Shown piece by piece: positions 51,943 to 59,558 of a stretch of 64,000 bases of DNA. Position 1 is the stretch's first letter. Each line of letters starts with the position of its first letter. Origin of the DNA: Bacteroidales bacterium M3 (GTDB taxonomy: Bacteria; Bacteroidota; Bacteroidia; Bacteroidales; Muribaculaceae); contig LUJN01000010.1 of the NCBI GenBank assembly GCA_001689445.1, forward strand, positions 124,001 to 188,000, given 5' to 3'. The notes under the pieces are model-generated. The model did no database searches and was not told where the DNA came from. It saw nothing but the letters and a program-made list of their open reading frames with translations. A program made the translations under genes and the position numbers.

Positions 51943-51987
51943 CATTTACCCATTGACGCATAATAACTACGACCTAAACCCTATATA

Positions 51988-53700
51988 ATGAAAAAGATTA
52001 CATCACTATGCTTTTATGCCGCCATCGCCTCCCGCGCCATGGCCTACGACTTCTCGTATAACGGCTTCTTCTTTAACTTCAACAATCCTGAGCATACGAC
52101 CGTTGAACTGGCTGGCGTTGACCAATCCTACAGTTCTGTAATATCATTACGTGACATACCTCCATCTATTCCTGTCGCACCAAATTCATATTATGAAGTT
52201 ACTGGAATCGGAGACTATGCATTTATGGGCTATCATGAGGATGAAAGCCATGAAGCTATAGCATGGCTTCCACAAACAATCACATATATAGGCCATATGG
52301 CATTCAGTGAATGCAACTTACAATATATAGACATTCCCCACTCAGTACAATATATCGGAAGCGCGGCATTTCAGGGTTGTAACAATTTGACAGGTATTAC
52401 TATCCCAGAAAATGTGGAATATATCAATGAATATACATTCGCCGACTGCACCTCATTATCATGTGTAGAATTACCATCCACATTAAAGGCAATAGGCAGA
52501 TACGCTTTTAAGAATAGCGGCCTTTGCATGTTTAAGCCTGTTTTTAATGATAGCGAAGATGAGCTATACACCATTCCACAAAACATAACGGCAATTGAGG
52601 AGGGGACGTTTCAAGGCTGTAGTTCTCTTAATCGACTAAGAATACCGCCCTCCATAAAGACCATAGCCTCGGATGCATTTATCGATTGTCGTCTTAAAGA
52701 GCTTAACATTGTCGATAGTAATGAGCCTTTGATTTTCAATTTCAACAAATCGTCAGAAACAGCATTTGTTAGGGTAGGGTTTCAAGATTGTCTCTTGTCC
52801 TACGCGTACATAGGACGTGATATACAAATTGACCTCAACGACAGTGAAATGTCAGCCTGTTTTTTACATAATGGCTTTTTCTCATTTTCTTCTAGTCCAG
52901 AATTGGGAGCATATCCTAAGGTTGAATTCGGTTCCAACGTGACAACCATTCCCAATTACCTTTTCAAAAATTCTTCGGTAACAGAAGTTACACTCTCTGA
53001 GAATATCACCAAAATTGGGGACTATACTTTTGAAAATTGTATAGAATTACAAGACATTAATCTTCATGATGGTATCACAGAAATTGGCATAGGGGCATTT
53101 ACTAATTGCTATCTTGCAAATCTTCATATTCCGTCACAACTGACTAAGATAGAATATTCCACATTTTCAGGATGTGGAGGCTTCTCGACTCTTGAAATTC
53201 CAGAAAATGTAACCTCTATAGCCCCCTACGCTTTTTCCAACTGCTTTAATGTCACAAATATAATAATACCATCAAGTGTCAATGAGATTGGTTCCTACGC
53301 GCTTTTCGGCATGAATCTATCAACTGTCATCTCAACCAGCAAGACACCTCCAGCCATTCAAGAGGATACTTTTCATGAATCAGCATATAACGCAACCTTG
53401 AAAATCCCGACAGGAAGCATAAGGGCATATCAGGCTCATCCTCATTGGTCGAACTTCTTCAACATTGTAGAACAGCCTATTGAAACCGAAGTAAAAGATG
53501 TGGAAAACTTGAGGCCACAGTTCGCTGTCACATCTGAAGGAATCTGTTTTCTGAATGATTTTGATAATGTAAATATATACTCATCAGAAGGATTAATAGT
53601 ATACAGTGGAAAGATAGCCCACGGCAAGACTGTCAAAGTCGCTATGGGACACATGTACCTCCTTAAGATTGGGAGTAAAATATACAAGGTGATGCCCTGA
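51988..53700 (+). CDS. BspA-type leucine-rich-repeat surface protein
   Basis: 570 residues with a signal peptide (MKKITSLCFYAAIASRAMAY). It contains multiple LRR_5-type units of ~23 residues: IGDYAFMGY..., ITYIGHMAFSECNLQYIDIPHSVQYIGSAAFQGCNNLTGITIPENVEYINEYTF (first block), TIPNYLFKNSSVTEVTLSENITKIGDYTF and later ones. The last ~70 residues (VTSEGICFLNDFDNVNIYSSEGLIVYSG...KVMP) look like a C-terminal sorting or anchoring segment. BspA-like proteins mediate adhesion to host or matrix proteins. The gene is clearly more AT-rich than its neighbours, suggesting horizontal acquisition. Confidence 0.88.
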   Translation: MKKITSLCFYAAIASRAMAYDFSYNGFFFNFNNPEHTTVELAGVDQSYSSVISLRDIPPSIPVAPNSYYEVTGIGDYAFMGYHEDESHEAIAWLPQTITYIGHMAFSECNLQYIDIPHSVQYIGSAAFQGCNNLTGITIPENVEYINEYTFADCTSLSCVELPSTLKAIGRYAFKNSGLCMFKPVFNDSEDELYTIPQNITAIEEGTFQGCSSLNRLRIPPSIKTIASDAFIDCRLKELNIVDSNEPLIFNFNKSSETAFVRVGFQDCLLSYAYIGRDIQIDLNDSEMSACFLHNGFFSFSSSPELGAYPKVEFGSNVTTIPNYLFKNSSVTEVTLSENITKIGDYTFENCIELQDINLHDGITEIGIGAFTNCYLANLHIPSQLTKIEYSTFSGCGGFSTLEIPENVTSIAPYAFSNCFNVTNIIIPSSVNEIGSYALFGMNLSTVISTSKTPPAIQEDTFHESAYNATLKIPTGSIRAYQAHPHWSNFFNIVEQPIETEVKDVENLRPQFAVTSEGICFLNDFDNVNIYSSEGLIVYSGKIAHGKTVKVAMGHMYLLKIGSKIYKVMP

Positions 53701-53750
53701 GCGATTTTCTGCACGGCTCCGTGAATTTTCTGTAGATTTTCTCGTCAAAA

Positions 53751-53782
53751 ATTGCATATGTCGCGGGAAAGGAGTACTTTTG
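53751..53782 (+). promoter_or_regulatory. Promoter of the rplU-rpmA operon
   Basis: ATTG at 53751-53754, 20 bases, TACTTTTG at 53775-53782. A ~75-base leader precedes the rplU ATG at 53868 and contains the segment GCGG...CCGC that can pair around AGAGGCT. Confidence 0.6.
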
Positions 53783-53867
53783 TGGGCTAAATTTCCGCAC
53801 CGGGCATATGGAAGCGGGTCGCAGAGGCTCCGCCCGACGGGTTAACCTGTAAAATTATCATTAACAG

Positions 53868-54188
53868 ATGTACGTAATCGTAGAGATTCAAGGACAGCAG
53901 TTCAAGGCAGAAAAGGACAAGTTCTTGTATGTTCACTTCCTGGGCGAGAATGTCAAGGAAGGCGAGACGGTCGAGTTTGACCGCGTGCTCCTCGTTGACG
54001 AGGACGGTGCCGTTAAGGTCGGCGCTCCTACCGTAGAAGGGGCAAAAGTAGTTTGCGAGGTAAAACGTCCCCTCGTGAAAGGTGAAAAAGTTATCGTCTT
54101 CAAGAAGAAGCGTCGCAAAGGCTATCGCCGCAAGAACGGCCATCGCCAGTATTTCACCCAGGTAGTGATCAAAGACGTAGTCGCATAA
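53868..54188 (+). CDS. rplU: 50S ribosomal protein L21
   Basis: A 106-residue protein of the large ribosomal subunit. It begins MYVIVEIQGQQFKAEKDKFLYV and ends with the basic KKKRRKGYRRKNGHRQYFTQVVIKDV, the L21 consensus. It is 20 bases upstream of rpmA, the universal L21-L27 pair. Confidence 0.97.
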   Translation: MYVIVEIQGQQFKAEKDKFLYVHFLGENVKEGETVEFDRVLLVDEDGAVKVGAPTVEGAKVVCEVKRPLVKGEKVIVFKKKRRKGYRRKNGHRQYFTQVVIKDVVA

Positions 54189-54208
54189 CCCCTTAAAACC
54201 GTAAAGAA

Positions 54209-54472
54209 ATGGCACATAAAAAAGGTGTAGGTAGTTCGAAGAACGGACGCGAATCCGAAAGCAAACGCCTCGGTGTGAAGATTTTCGGCGGTCAGGCTGC
54301 CAAGGCTGGCAACATCATCAAGCGTCAGCGTGGCACAGCTCACCACCCCGGTCAGAACGTGGGTATGGGCAAGGATCACACAATCTATGCGCTCATTGAT
54401 GGCGTCGTTGTCTTCACCGAAGGCAAGAACGGCCGCAAGTTCATCAATGTAAGCCCCATAGAGAAGGCTTAA
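54209..54472 (+). CDS. rpmA: 50S ribosomal protein L27
   Basis: An 87-residue large-subunit protein near the peptidyl-transferase centre. It starts MAHKKGVGSSKNGRESESKRLGVKIFGGQAAKAG with the conserved GG-Q-x-x-x-AG run and GTAHHPGQNVGMGKDHTIYAL. It begins directly with AHKK, so it does not need N-terminal processing as in Firmicutes. A terminator follows. Confidence 0.97.
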   Translation: MAHKKGVGSSKNGRESESKRLGVKIFGGQAAKAGNIIKRQRGTAHHPGQNVGMGKDHTIYALIDGVVVFTEGKNGRKFINVSPIEKA

Positions 54473-54491
54473 CGCCGCTCACCGACAAGAC

Positions 54492-54530
54492 AAAAAGGCT
54501 TCTTCTCAGCATTGAGCGGAAGCCTTTTTT
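54492..54530 (+). terminator. Terminator of the rplU-rpmA operon
   Basis: An 11-bp stem (AAAAAGGCTTC with GAAGCCTTTTTT) with an inner CTCA/TGAG hairpin, followed by T. Confidence 0.85.
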
Positions 54531-54551
54531 ATTGCCTATCAGCTTTATAAA

Positions 54552-54613
54552 TCATTATAAGTCATTATAAATCTTATCAGGCTTATTAGCCCTATTTGAC
54601 CTATTTGACCTAT
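54552..54613. repeat. Low-complexity tandem repeats (10-bp and 9-bp units)
   Basis: TCATTATAAG-type 10-base units at 54552-54572 and CTATTTGAC 9-base units at 54592, 54601 and 54610. They end ten bases before the ATG at 54623 and are of the same kind as the repeat at 51218-51249. Confidence 0.6.
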
Positions 54614-54622
54614 CCCCCCACC

Positions 54623-55165
54623 ATGCCCGACTTCAACCTCATGCAACGCGTAAAGCGCGACCTCTACGCCATGCGCAACGGCGCAATCGCCGACCGCCTC
54701 CGTCGACTCGGCAGCCCCCACCTCATAATCTTCGGCCTCAACCTGCCCCAGCTCGCCGAGATTGCCACCCGATATGCCGGTGACCCGGCTCTCGCCGAGG
54801 AACTGTGGGCCAACACCTCCACCCGCGAGAGCATGTTGCTCGCCCCGATGATTTACCCCATAGAGGGTATGACGATGGAGACCGCACTCCGCTGGATTGG
54901 CACCATCCCGTCGACCGAGGTAGCTGACATCCTATGTCATCGGCTGCTGCGCAAGCTCGACTTTGCCCCCGACCTCATCGACACGCTCGCCCGCTCCACC
55001 CGCGACCTCGACAGATACGCCGCCTTGCGCCTCACCTTTAACCTGCTCCCCTCACGCCCTGACGTTGCCCGCGCCCTTGCCGAAACCGAAATGTCATCGG
55101 GCACACCCCTCACAGCCTCAATCTGCCGCGCACTCATCGACGAGGTCGATTTCCTGATGGAGTAA
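54623..55165 (+). CDS. DNA alkylation repair (AlkD-like) HEAT-repeat protein
   Basis: About 180 residues from the ATG at 54623 (MPDFNLMQRVKRDLYAMRNG); the ORF runs from 54596 through the repeat. It is an alpha-helical HEAT-like protein with the AlkD-family start and helices containing LGIFGLNLPQLAEIATRYA-like and LAEELWANTSTRESMLLAPMIYP patterns. Family members remove N-alkylated bases such as 7-methylguanine and 3-methyladenine from DNA. The family link is moderate because the catalytic Asp and Trp were not checked. It is followed by a gap and cdsA. Confidence 0.75.
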   Translation: MPDFNLMQRVKRDLYAMRNGAIADRLRRLGSPHLIIFGLNLPQLAEIATRYAGDPALAEELWANTSTRESMLLAPMIYPIEGMTMETALRWIGTIPSTEVADILCHRLLRKLDFAPDLIDTLARSTRDLDRYAALRLTFNLLPSRPDVARALAETEMSSGTPLTASICRALIDEVDFLME

Positions 55166-55216
55166 CAAAACCGCAACAAAATCCGACCTATAGTAGGAAT
55201 TGCCACATATTTGCCT

Positions 55217-55224
55217 TAAATTTG
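55217..55224 (+). promoter_or_regulatory. -7 promoter box of cdsA
   Basis: TAAATTTG at 55217-55224, 21 bases before the cdsA ATG at 55246. A TTG codon at 55222 would allow a longer reading frame but it overlaps the promoter box, so the ATG is the real start. Confidence 0.5.
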
Positions 55225-55245
55225 CCATATAACAAACCTTACCGT

Positions 55246-56085
55246 ATGATAACCCGAGCCATATCCGGAGCCGTCTACGTGGCGGCAATCGCAATCTGCA
55301 TATTATTGGGCCAATGGACATTCATAGCCCTGAGCCTGTTGCTTGCCATAGCAGGCCTCACCGAGTTTTACCGTCTTGCCAACGGCAACAGGAGGGAACG
55401 GCCCGTAACCCTATACGTAGACATCGCGGGAGGCATACTGCTTATCCTCGGCCTCTCATCCTCGGCCATGAGAGCCGTAGCCGACCCTTTTGGGATTTCC
55501 CCGCTGCCCCAAATCACCTATTTCCTCCCCTATCTCGCCTACCTGCTTGCACGACCCGTGATGCAGCTCTACACCAAGGAGCAATCGCCGCTTACAAATA
55601 TCGCCGTCTCATATATGGGACAAGCGTATATCGCCCTCCCGCTCGGACTTATGAACTGCATATACAGCCAATACGGCACACCGCATATCGTGCTGGCGAT
55701 GTTCATCATGATATGGGTCAACGACACCGGCGCCTACCTTGTGGGACGCACATTCGGACGCCATCGCCTCTTTGAACGCCTATCCCCCAAGAAATCGTGG
55801 GAGGGATTTTGGGGCGGTCTTGCCTTCACGATAGCCTCGGCAGTCGTCATGAAATGCATCTTCCCGGCCTATTTCCCTACCCTCTCCGTCGCACAAATGG
55901 TCGGACTGGCGGCAGTCGTAACCCTCTTTGCCACGTGGGGTGACCTCACCGAGTCCCTCATCAAGCGCACTCTCCACGTCAAGGACTCGGGAACGGTGAT
56001 GCCGGGTCACGGCGGCATACTCGACCGCATCGACTCCCTGCTGCTCGTCGCACCCGCCACCCTGCTCTACCTCTTGCTCATATAA
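55246..56085 (+). CDS. cdsA: Phosphatidate cytidylyltransferase
   Basis: About 279 residues from the ATG at 55246 (MITRAISGAVYVAAIAICILLG). It converts phosphatidic acid and CTP to CDP-diacylglycerol for phospholipid synthesis in the inner membrane. It has ~7-8 hydrophobic segments and the C-terminal signature SLIKRTLHVKDSGTVMPGHGGILDRIDSLL, with the S-x(8)-K-R-x(3)-K-D-x(4)-PGHGG core. An earlier frame starting at TTG 55222 would add MPYNKPYR and is rejected because it overlaps the promoter. purM follows with its own promoter. Confidence 0.93.
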   Translation: MITRAISGAVYVAAIAICILLGQWTFIALSLLLAIAGLTEFYRLANGNRRERPVTLYVDIAGGILLILGLSSSAMRAVADPFGISPLPQITYFLPYLAYLLARPVMQLYTKEQSPLTNIAVSYMGQAYIALPLGLMNCIYSQYGTPHIVLAMFIMIWVNDTGAYLVGRTFGRHRLFERLSPKKSWEGFWGGLAFTIASAVVMKCIFPAYFPTLSVAQMVGLAAVVTLFATWGDLTESLIKRTLHVKDSGTVMPGHGGILDRIDSLLLVAPATLLYLLLI

Positions 56086-56104
56086 GAGGGAATCACTAAC
56101 TTTG
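56073..56104 (+). promoter_or_regulatory. Promoter of purM (inside the end of cdsA)
   Basis: CTTG at 56073-56076, 20 bases, TAACTTTG at 56097-56104, 63 bases before the purM ATG at 56167. Confidence 0.65.
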
Positions 56105-56121
56105 CAGACAATAAACCCCAT

Positions 56122-56154
56122 ATGTACAACGGTGGCATAGATGCCGTCACATAA
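56122..56154 (+). CDS. Possible 10-residue upstream ORF before purM
   Basis: An ATG-to-TAA frame of ten codons encoding MYNGGIDAVT lies between the purM promoter and its start (stop 12 bases before the purM ATG). Translation is not demonstrated. Its position would make it a leader peptide candidate. Confidence 0.25.
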   Translation: MYNGGIDAVT

Positions 56155-56166
56155 CCATATAAACCA

Positions 56167-57333
56167 ATGAGCGACCAGCGATATAACATGAGAGGCGTGT
56201 CGGCCTCCAAAGAGGATGTACACAACGCCATCAAGAACGTCGACAAGGGACTATACCCCAAGGCTTTCTGCAAGATAATACCCGACATTCTCGGCGGCGA
56301 CCCCGACTACTGCAACATCATGCACGCCGACGGCGCGGGCACAAAATCATCGCTCGCCTATGCCTATTGGCGCGAGACCGGCGACCTCGGAGTATGGAAA
56401 GGCATCGCGCAGGACTCGCTGATAATGAACATCGACGACCTGCTCTGCGTGGGCGCGACCGACAACATCCTGCTCTCATCGACTATAGGACGCAACAAGC
56501 TCCTTATCCCCGGTGAGGTGATAGCCGCCATCATCAACGGCACGGAGGAACTGCTCGCCGAGCTGCGCAAGATGGGCGTCACAATCTACTCGACAGGCGG
56601 CGAGACCGCCGACGTGGGCGACCTCGTGCGCACCATCATCGTCGACAGCACCGTGACAGCCCGTATGCGCCGCAGCGACGTCATCGACAACGCCAACATC
56701 AAGGGTGGCGACGTCATCGTCGGCCTTGCCTCCTATGGACAGGCTGCCTATGAGACCGAGTACAACGGCGGTATGGGCAGCAATGGCTTGACATCGGCAC
56801 GCCACGACGTGTTCTCAAAGGAGGTCGCAGCCAAATACCCCGAGACCTACGATGCCGCCGTGCCCGAGGAACTGGTCTACTCAGGCTCGCTCCGCCTCAC
56901 AGACGCGGTGGAAGGCTCGCCGCTCAACGCCGGACGCCTCGTCCTCTCCCCCACCCGCACATATGCCCCCGTCATCAAACGCATACTCGATGAGATGCGT
57001 CCTCGCGTGCACGGCATGGTACACTGCTCGGGCGGCGCACAGACCAAGATAATGCACTTTGTCACCGACAAGCACGTCATCAAGGACAACCTGTTCCCCA
57101 TCCCCCCGCTGTTTGACATGATACAGCGCGAGAGCGGCACCGACTGGGCCGAGATGTACAAGGTGTTCAACATGGGCCACAGAATGGAAATCTATGTAGC
57201 CCCCGAGGATGCCGAGCGCATAATCGCCATCTCGGAGGAGTACGGCATCCCGGCCCGCATCGTGGGTCGCGTGGAGGACGCCCCGAGCAACCGCCTCACC
57301 ATCATCTCCGACAAGGGGACGTTTGAGTATTAA
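56167..57333 (+). CDS. purM: Phosphoribosylformylglycinamidine cyclo-ligase (AIR synthetase)
   Basis: A 388-residue enzyme of de novo purine synthesis (FGAM to AIR). It begins MRGVSASKEDVHNAIKNVDKG after a short N-terminus. The PurM motifs (HADGAGTKSSLAY, MNIDDLLCVGATD, STGGETADVGD, LASYGQAAYETEYNGGMGSNGLTSARHDVF, HGMVHCSGGAQTKI) are present. The length is longer than in many bacteria (~345), in line with the Bacteroidetes version. Cytoplasmic. The following gene starts 12 bases later. Confidence 0.93.
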   Translation: MSDQRYNMRGVSASKEDVHNAIKNVDKGLYPKAFCKIIPDILGGDPDYCNIMHADGAGTKSSLAYAYWRETGDLGVWKGIAQDSLIMNIDDLLCVGATDNILLSSTIGRNKLLIPGEVIAAIINGTEELLAELRKMGVTIYSTGGETADVGDLVRTIIVDSTVTARMRRSDVIDNANIKGGDVIVGLASYGQAAYETEYNGGMGSNGLTSARHDVFSKEVAAKYPETYDAAVPEELVYSGSLRLTDAVEGSPLNAGRLVLSPTRTYAPVIKRILDEMRPRVHGMVHCSGGAQTKIMHFVTDKHVIKDNLFPIPPLFDMIQRESGTDWAEMYKVFNMGHRMEIYVAPEDAERIIAISEEYGIPARIVGRVEDAPSNRLTIISDKGTFEY

Positions 57334-57345
57334 CGCACACTCCAG

Positions 57346-58737
57346 ATGAGACTGCTACCGGGCCTCACCCTGCTTATCGCACTTGCCATCGCCCTCCTCA
57401 GCGGTTGCCGCAGTGGCGCGTCCGGCGGGGAGGAGACACCCGACACCCTCACCCACTCTCTTCCCGACACCCTGCGTGTCGGTACCCTCTACAGCCCCCT
57501 GTCATACTTCATCTACCGCGAGCAGCAGATGGGATATGACTATGACCTTGTGACGCGCCTCGGGGCCGACAAGGGGATGGCAATCGACCTGCATGTCGCC
57601 AACAGCATGGCCTCGCTCCTCGAAATGCTCGACTCGGGAAAAATCGACCTCATAGCCTATGAGGTGCCCATCACCGCCGAATACCGCGACCGCGTGTTGC
57701 CATGCGGCAACGAGAACATCACCAGTCAGGTGCTCGTGCAGCCCAAGCGCGATGACGGCTCGCGCATTGACGACGTGACCCGGCTTGTCGGCAAGGAGGT
57801 GTATGTCGAGAAAGACTCCAAGTATGAGCACCGCCTCAACAACCTCAACAACGAACTTGGCGGCGGCATCGTCATCCACCCCATCGACCGCGACACGCTC
57901 ATCACCGAAGACCTCATCACGATGGTGTCGGAGGGAAAAATACCGCTCACGGTCGTCGACAGTGACATAGCCCGCATCAACAAGACCTATTACAACGACC
58001 TCGACATCACGCTCCCAGTCAGCTTTCCCCAACGCTCGTCGTGGGGCGTAAGCCCCTCCAAGCCGTGGCTTGCCGATTCCATCAGCGAGTGGATGGGCGA
58101 GGATGCTCCCCGGCGTACACGCGCGGAGTTGATGAAACGCTATTTTGAGCTAAGCAAGAACGATGCCTCCACCTTCACCATTGACCTCTCCAAGGGACAT
58201 ATATCGCCATACGACAAGCTGTTCCGCAAGCATGCCGCCTCACTTGGCTGGGACTGGCGTCTGCTCGCCGCACAAGGATTTGCCGAGAGCCGGTTTGACT
58301 CCACTGTCGTGTCATGGGCAGGGGCTCGCGGCATCATGCAGATTATGCCCGGCACGGCACGCGCCTACAAACTGCCCGCATCGCGCATGACCAATCCCGA
58401 GGCGAGCATCGAGACAGCCGTCGCCATAATACGCGACCTCGACAAGTCATTGTCTGCAAAGGTCAAAGACCCCGAGGAACGTAAGAAATTTGTCGTTGCC
58501 GCCTACAACTCCGGCATAGCCCACGTCTACGATGCCATCGCCCTTGCAGCCAAATATGGCAAAGACCCGCAAGTATGGTACGGCAACGTCGAGGAGGCCA
58601 TCATGATGAAGTCAAAACCCGAATACTACAACGACCCGGTGTGCCGCTACGGCTACTTCCGTGGACGGCAGACCACGGCATACGTAAAAAAAGTTTTTGA
58701 CTTCTACAACCGAACAAAAGGGCACGTCAAATTGTAG
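57346..58737 (+). CDS. mltF: MltF-like lytic transglycosylase lipoprotein
   Basis: 463 residues: a lipobox ALLSG-C with anchor Cys21, then a periplasmic amino-acid-binding-like domain (RVGTLYSPLSYFIYREQQMGYDYDLVTRLG, ~45-270) and a C-terminal SLT domain (~295-440). The catalytic acid is Glu314 in LLAAQGFAESRFDS, with WAGARGIMQIMPGTARAYKLP following. It cleaves the beta-1,4 glycan bond of peptidoglycan with formation of 1,6-anhydromuramic acid. The linked solute-binding domain is as in MltF of other bacteria. The symbol is inferred from the domain order. Confidence 0.9.
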   Translation: MRLLPGLTLLIALAIALLSGCRSGASGGEETPDTLTHSLPDTLRVGTLYSPLSYFIYREQQMGYDYDLVTRLGADKGMAIDLHVANSMASLLEMLDSGKIDLIAYEVPITAEYRDRVLPCGNENITSQVLVQPKRDDGSRIDDVTRLVGKEVYVEKDSKYEHRLNNLNNELGGGIVIHPIDRDTLITEDLITMVSEGKIPLTVVDSDIARINKTYYNDLDITLPVSFPQRSSWGVSPSKPWLADSISEWMGEDAPRRTRAELMKRYFELSKNDASTFTIDLSKGHISPYDKLFRKHAASLGWDWRLLAAQGFAESRFDSTVVSWAGARGIMQIMPGTARAYKLPASRMTNPEASIETAVAIIRDLDKSLSAKVKDPEERKKFVVAAYNSGIAHVYDAIALAAKYGKDPQVWYGNVEEAIMMKSKPEYYNDPVCRYGYFRGRQTTAYVKKVFDFYNRTKGHVKL

Positions 58738-58787
58738 ATACATCGTGTCAAACATTAATTTGTATTAAATCTGTTCAACTAACATTT

Positions 58788-59333
58788 ATGAAGAGAAGAT
58801 ATTTTACCGTAGCCCTTGTGCTCGCACTCGCAGGTTCCCTGCTGACAACGTCATGTATCGGCAGCTTTGCCCTCACAAAAAAACTGCTCGGATGGAACTC
58901 CCATGTAGGCAACAAGTTTGTCAACGAGTTGGTATTCTTCGCGTTCTGGATTCTCCCGGTCTATGAGGTGTGTGCCCTTGCCGACGTACTCGTCATCAAC
59001 AGCATCGAGTTCTGGAGCGGCAATAATCCCGTAGCGTCGGGCACCAAAGTCATCGACGGGCAGGATGGCCGCTACCTCGTGGAGTGTGACGGGAAAGGAT
59101 ACACCATTACGAGCGAGAATGACAAGAGCGTCGTGCGCCTTGACTTTGACGACACCGACAACTCATGGAGCGTCAACTACGACGGCACTTCCCATAAGTT
59201 CATGACATTTGTCGACGACACCCACGTGCGCATGACCGCCCCCGACGGCTCGTCGCAGCTCGTCGAGCTGTCCCAGGCCGGCGTCTACGCCTACCAGCAG
59301 ATTGCCACCGGCGCCTCCTTAGCCCAAAACTAA
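58788..59333 (+). CDS. DUF3332 family lipoprotein
   Basis: 181 residues. A lipobox LLTTS-C gives Cys23. Two short hydrophobic helices follow (IGSFALTKKLLGWNSHVG, then VNELVFFAFWILPVYEVCALADVLVINSIEFWSG, the DUF3332 hallmark). A beta-rich C-terminal part contains DGKGYTITSENDKSVVRLDFDDTDN. The protein is predicted to sit in the envelope. No function is assigned. It ends ~60 bases before a palindromic repeat. Confidence 0.8.
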   Translation: MKRRYFTVALVLALAGSLLTTSCIGSFALTKKLLGWNSHVGNKFVNELVFFAFWILPVYEVCALADVLVINSIEFWSGNNPVASGTKVIDGQDGRYLVECDGKGYTITSENDKSVVRLDFDDTDNSWSVNYDGTSHKFMTFVDDTHVRMTAPDGSSQLVELSQAGVYAYQQIATGASLAQN

Positions 59334-59390
59334 GGGCGTTGCACAACCTTGACGCACTATGGTGGCTGTCGCAAAACTTGCCACCAAATA

Positions 59391-59472
59391 TGTAGAGACG
59401 CAGCCTGCTGCGTCCGGGACTAATGGCTTGGTAACCTGCTAATTCCCGGATGCAGCAGGCTGCGTCCCTACA
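59391..59472. repeat. REPIN-like double hairpin (GTAGAGACGCAGC type)
   Basis: Arms of 29 bases at 59391-59419 and 59444-59472 pair with two mismatches. Each arm has a GTAG head and its own hairpin (ACGCAG-CCTG-CTGCGT). It lies between the DUF3332 gene and the M23 peptidase gene. Confidence 0.8.
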
Positions 59473-59558
59473 ATTCAAGCCAATTGCAGGTTATTCCACG
59501 CCCTACATCAATCGGCATAACCGCATTCCATAAATTCCCGCATTTGACAACAGACAAT

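Noticed and set aside
55222..55245. Longer cdsA frame starting at TTG (MPYNKPYR...).
   Set aside because: It overlaps the TAAATTTG promoter box, and the ATG at 55246 opens a normal membrane helix.
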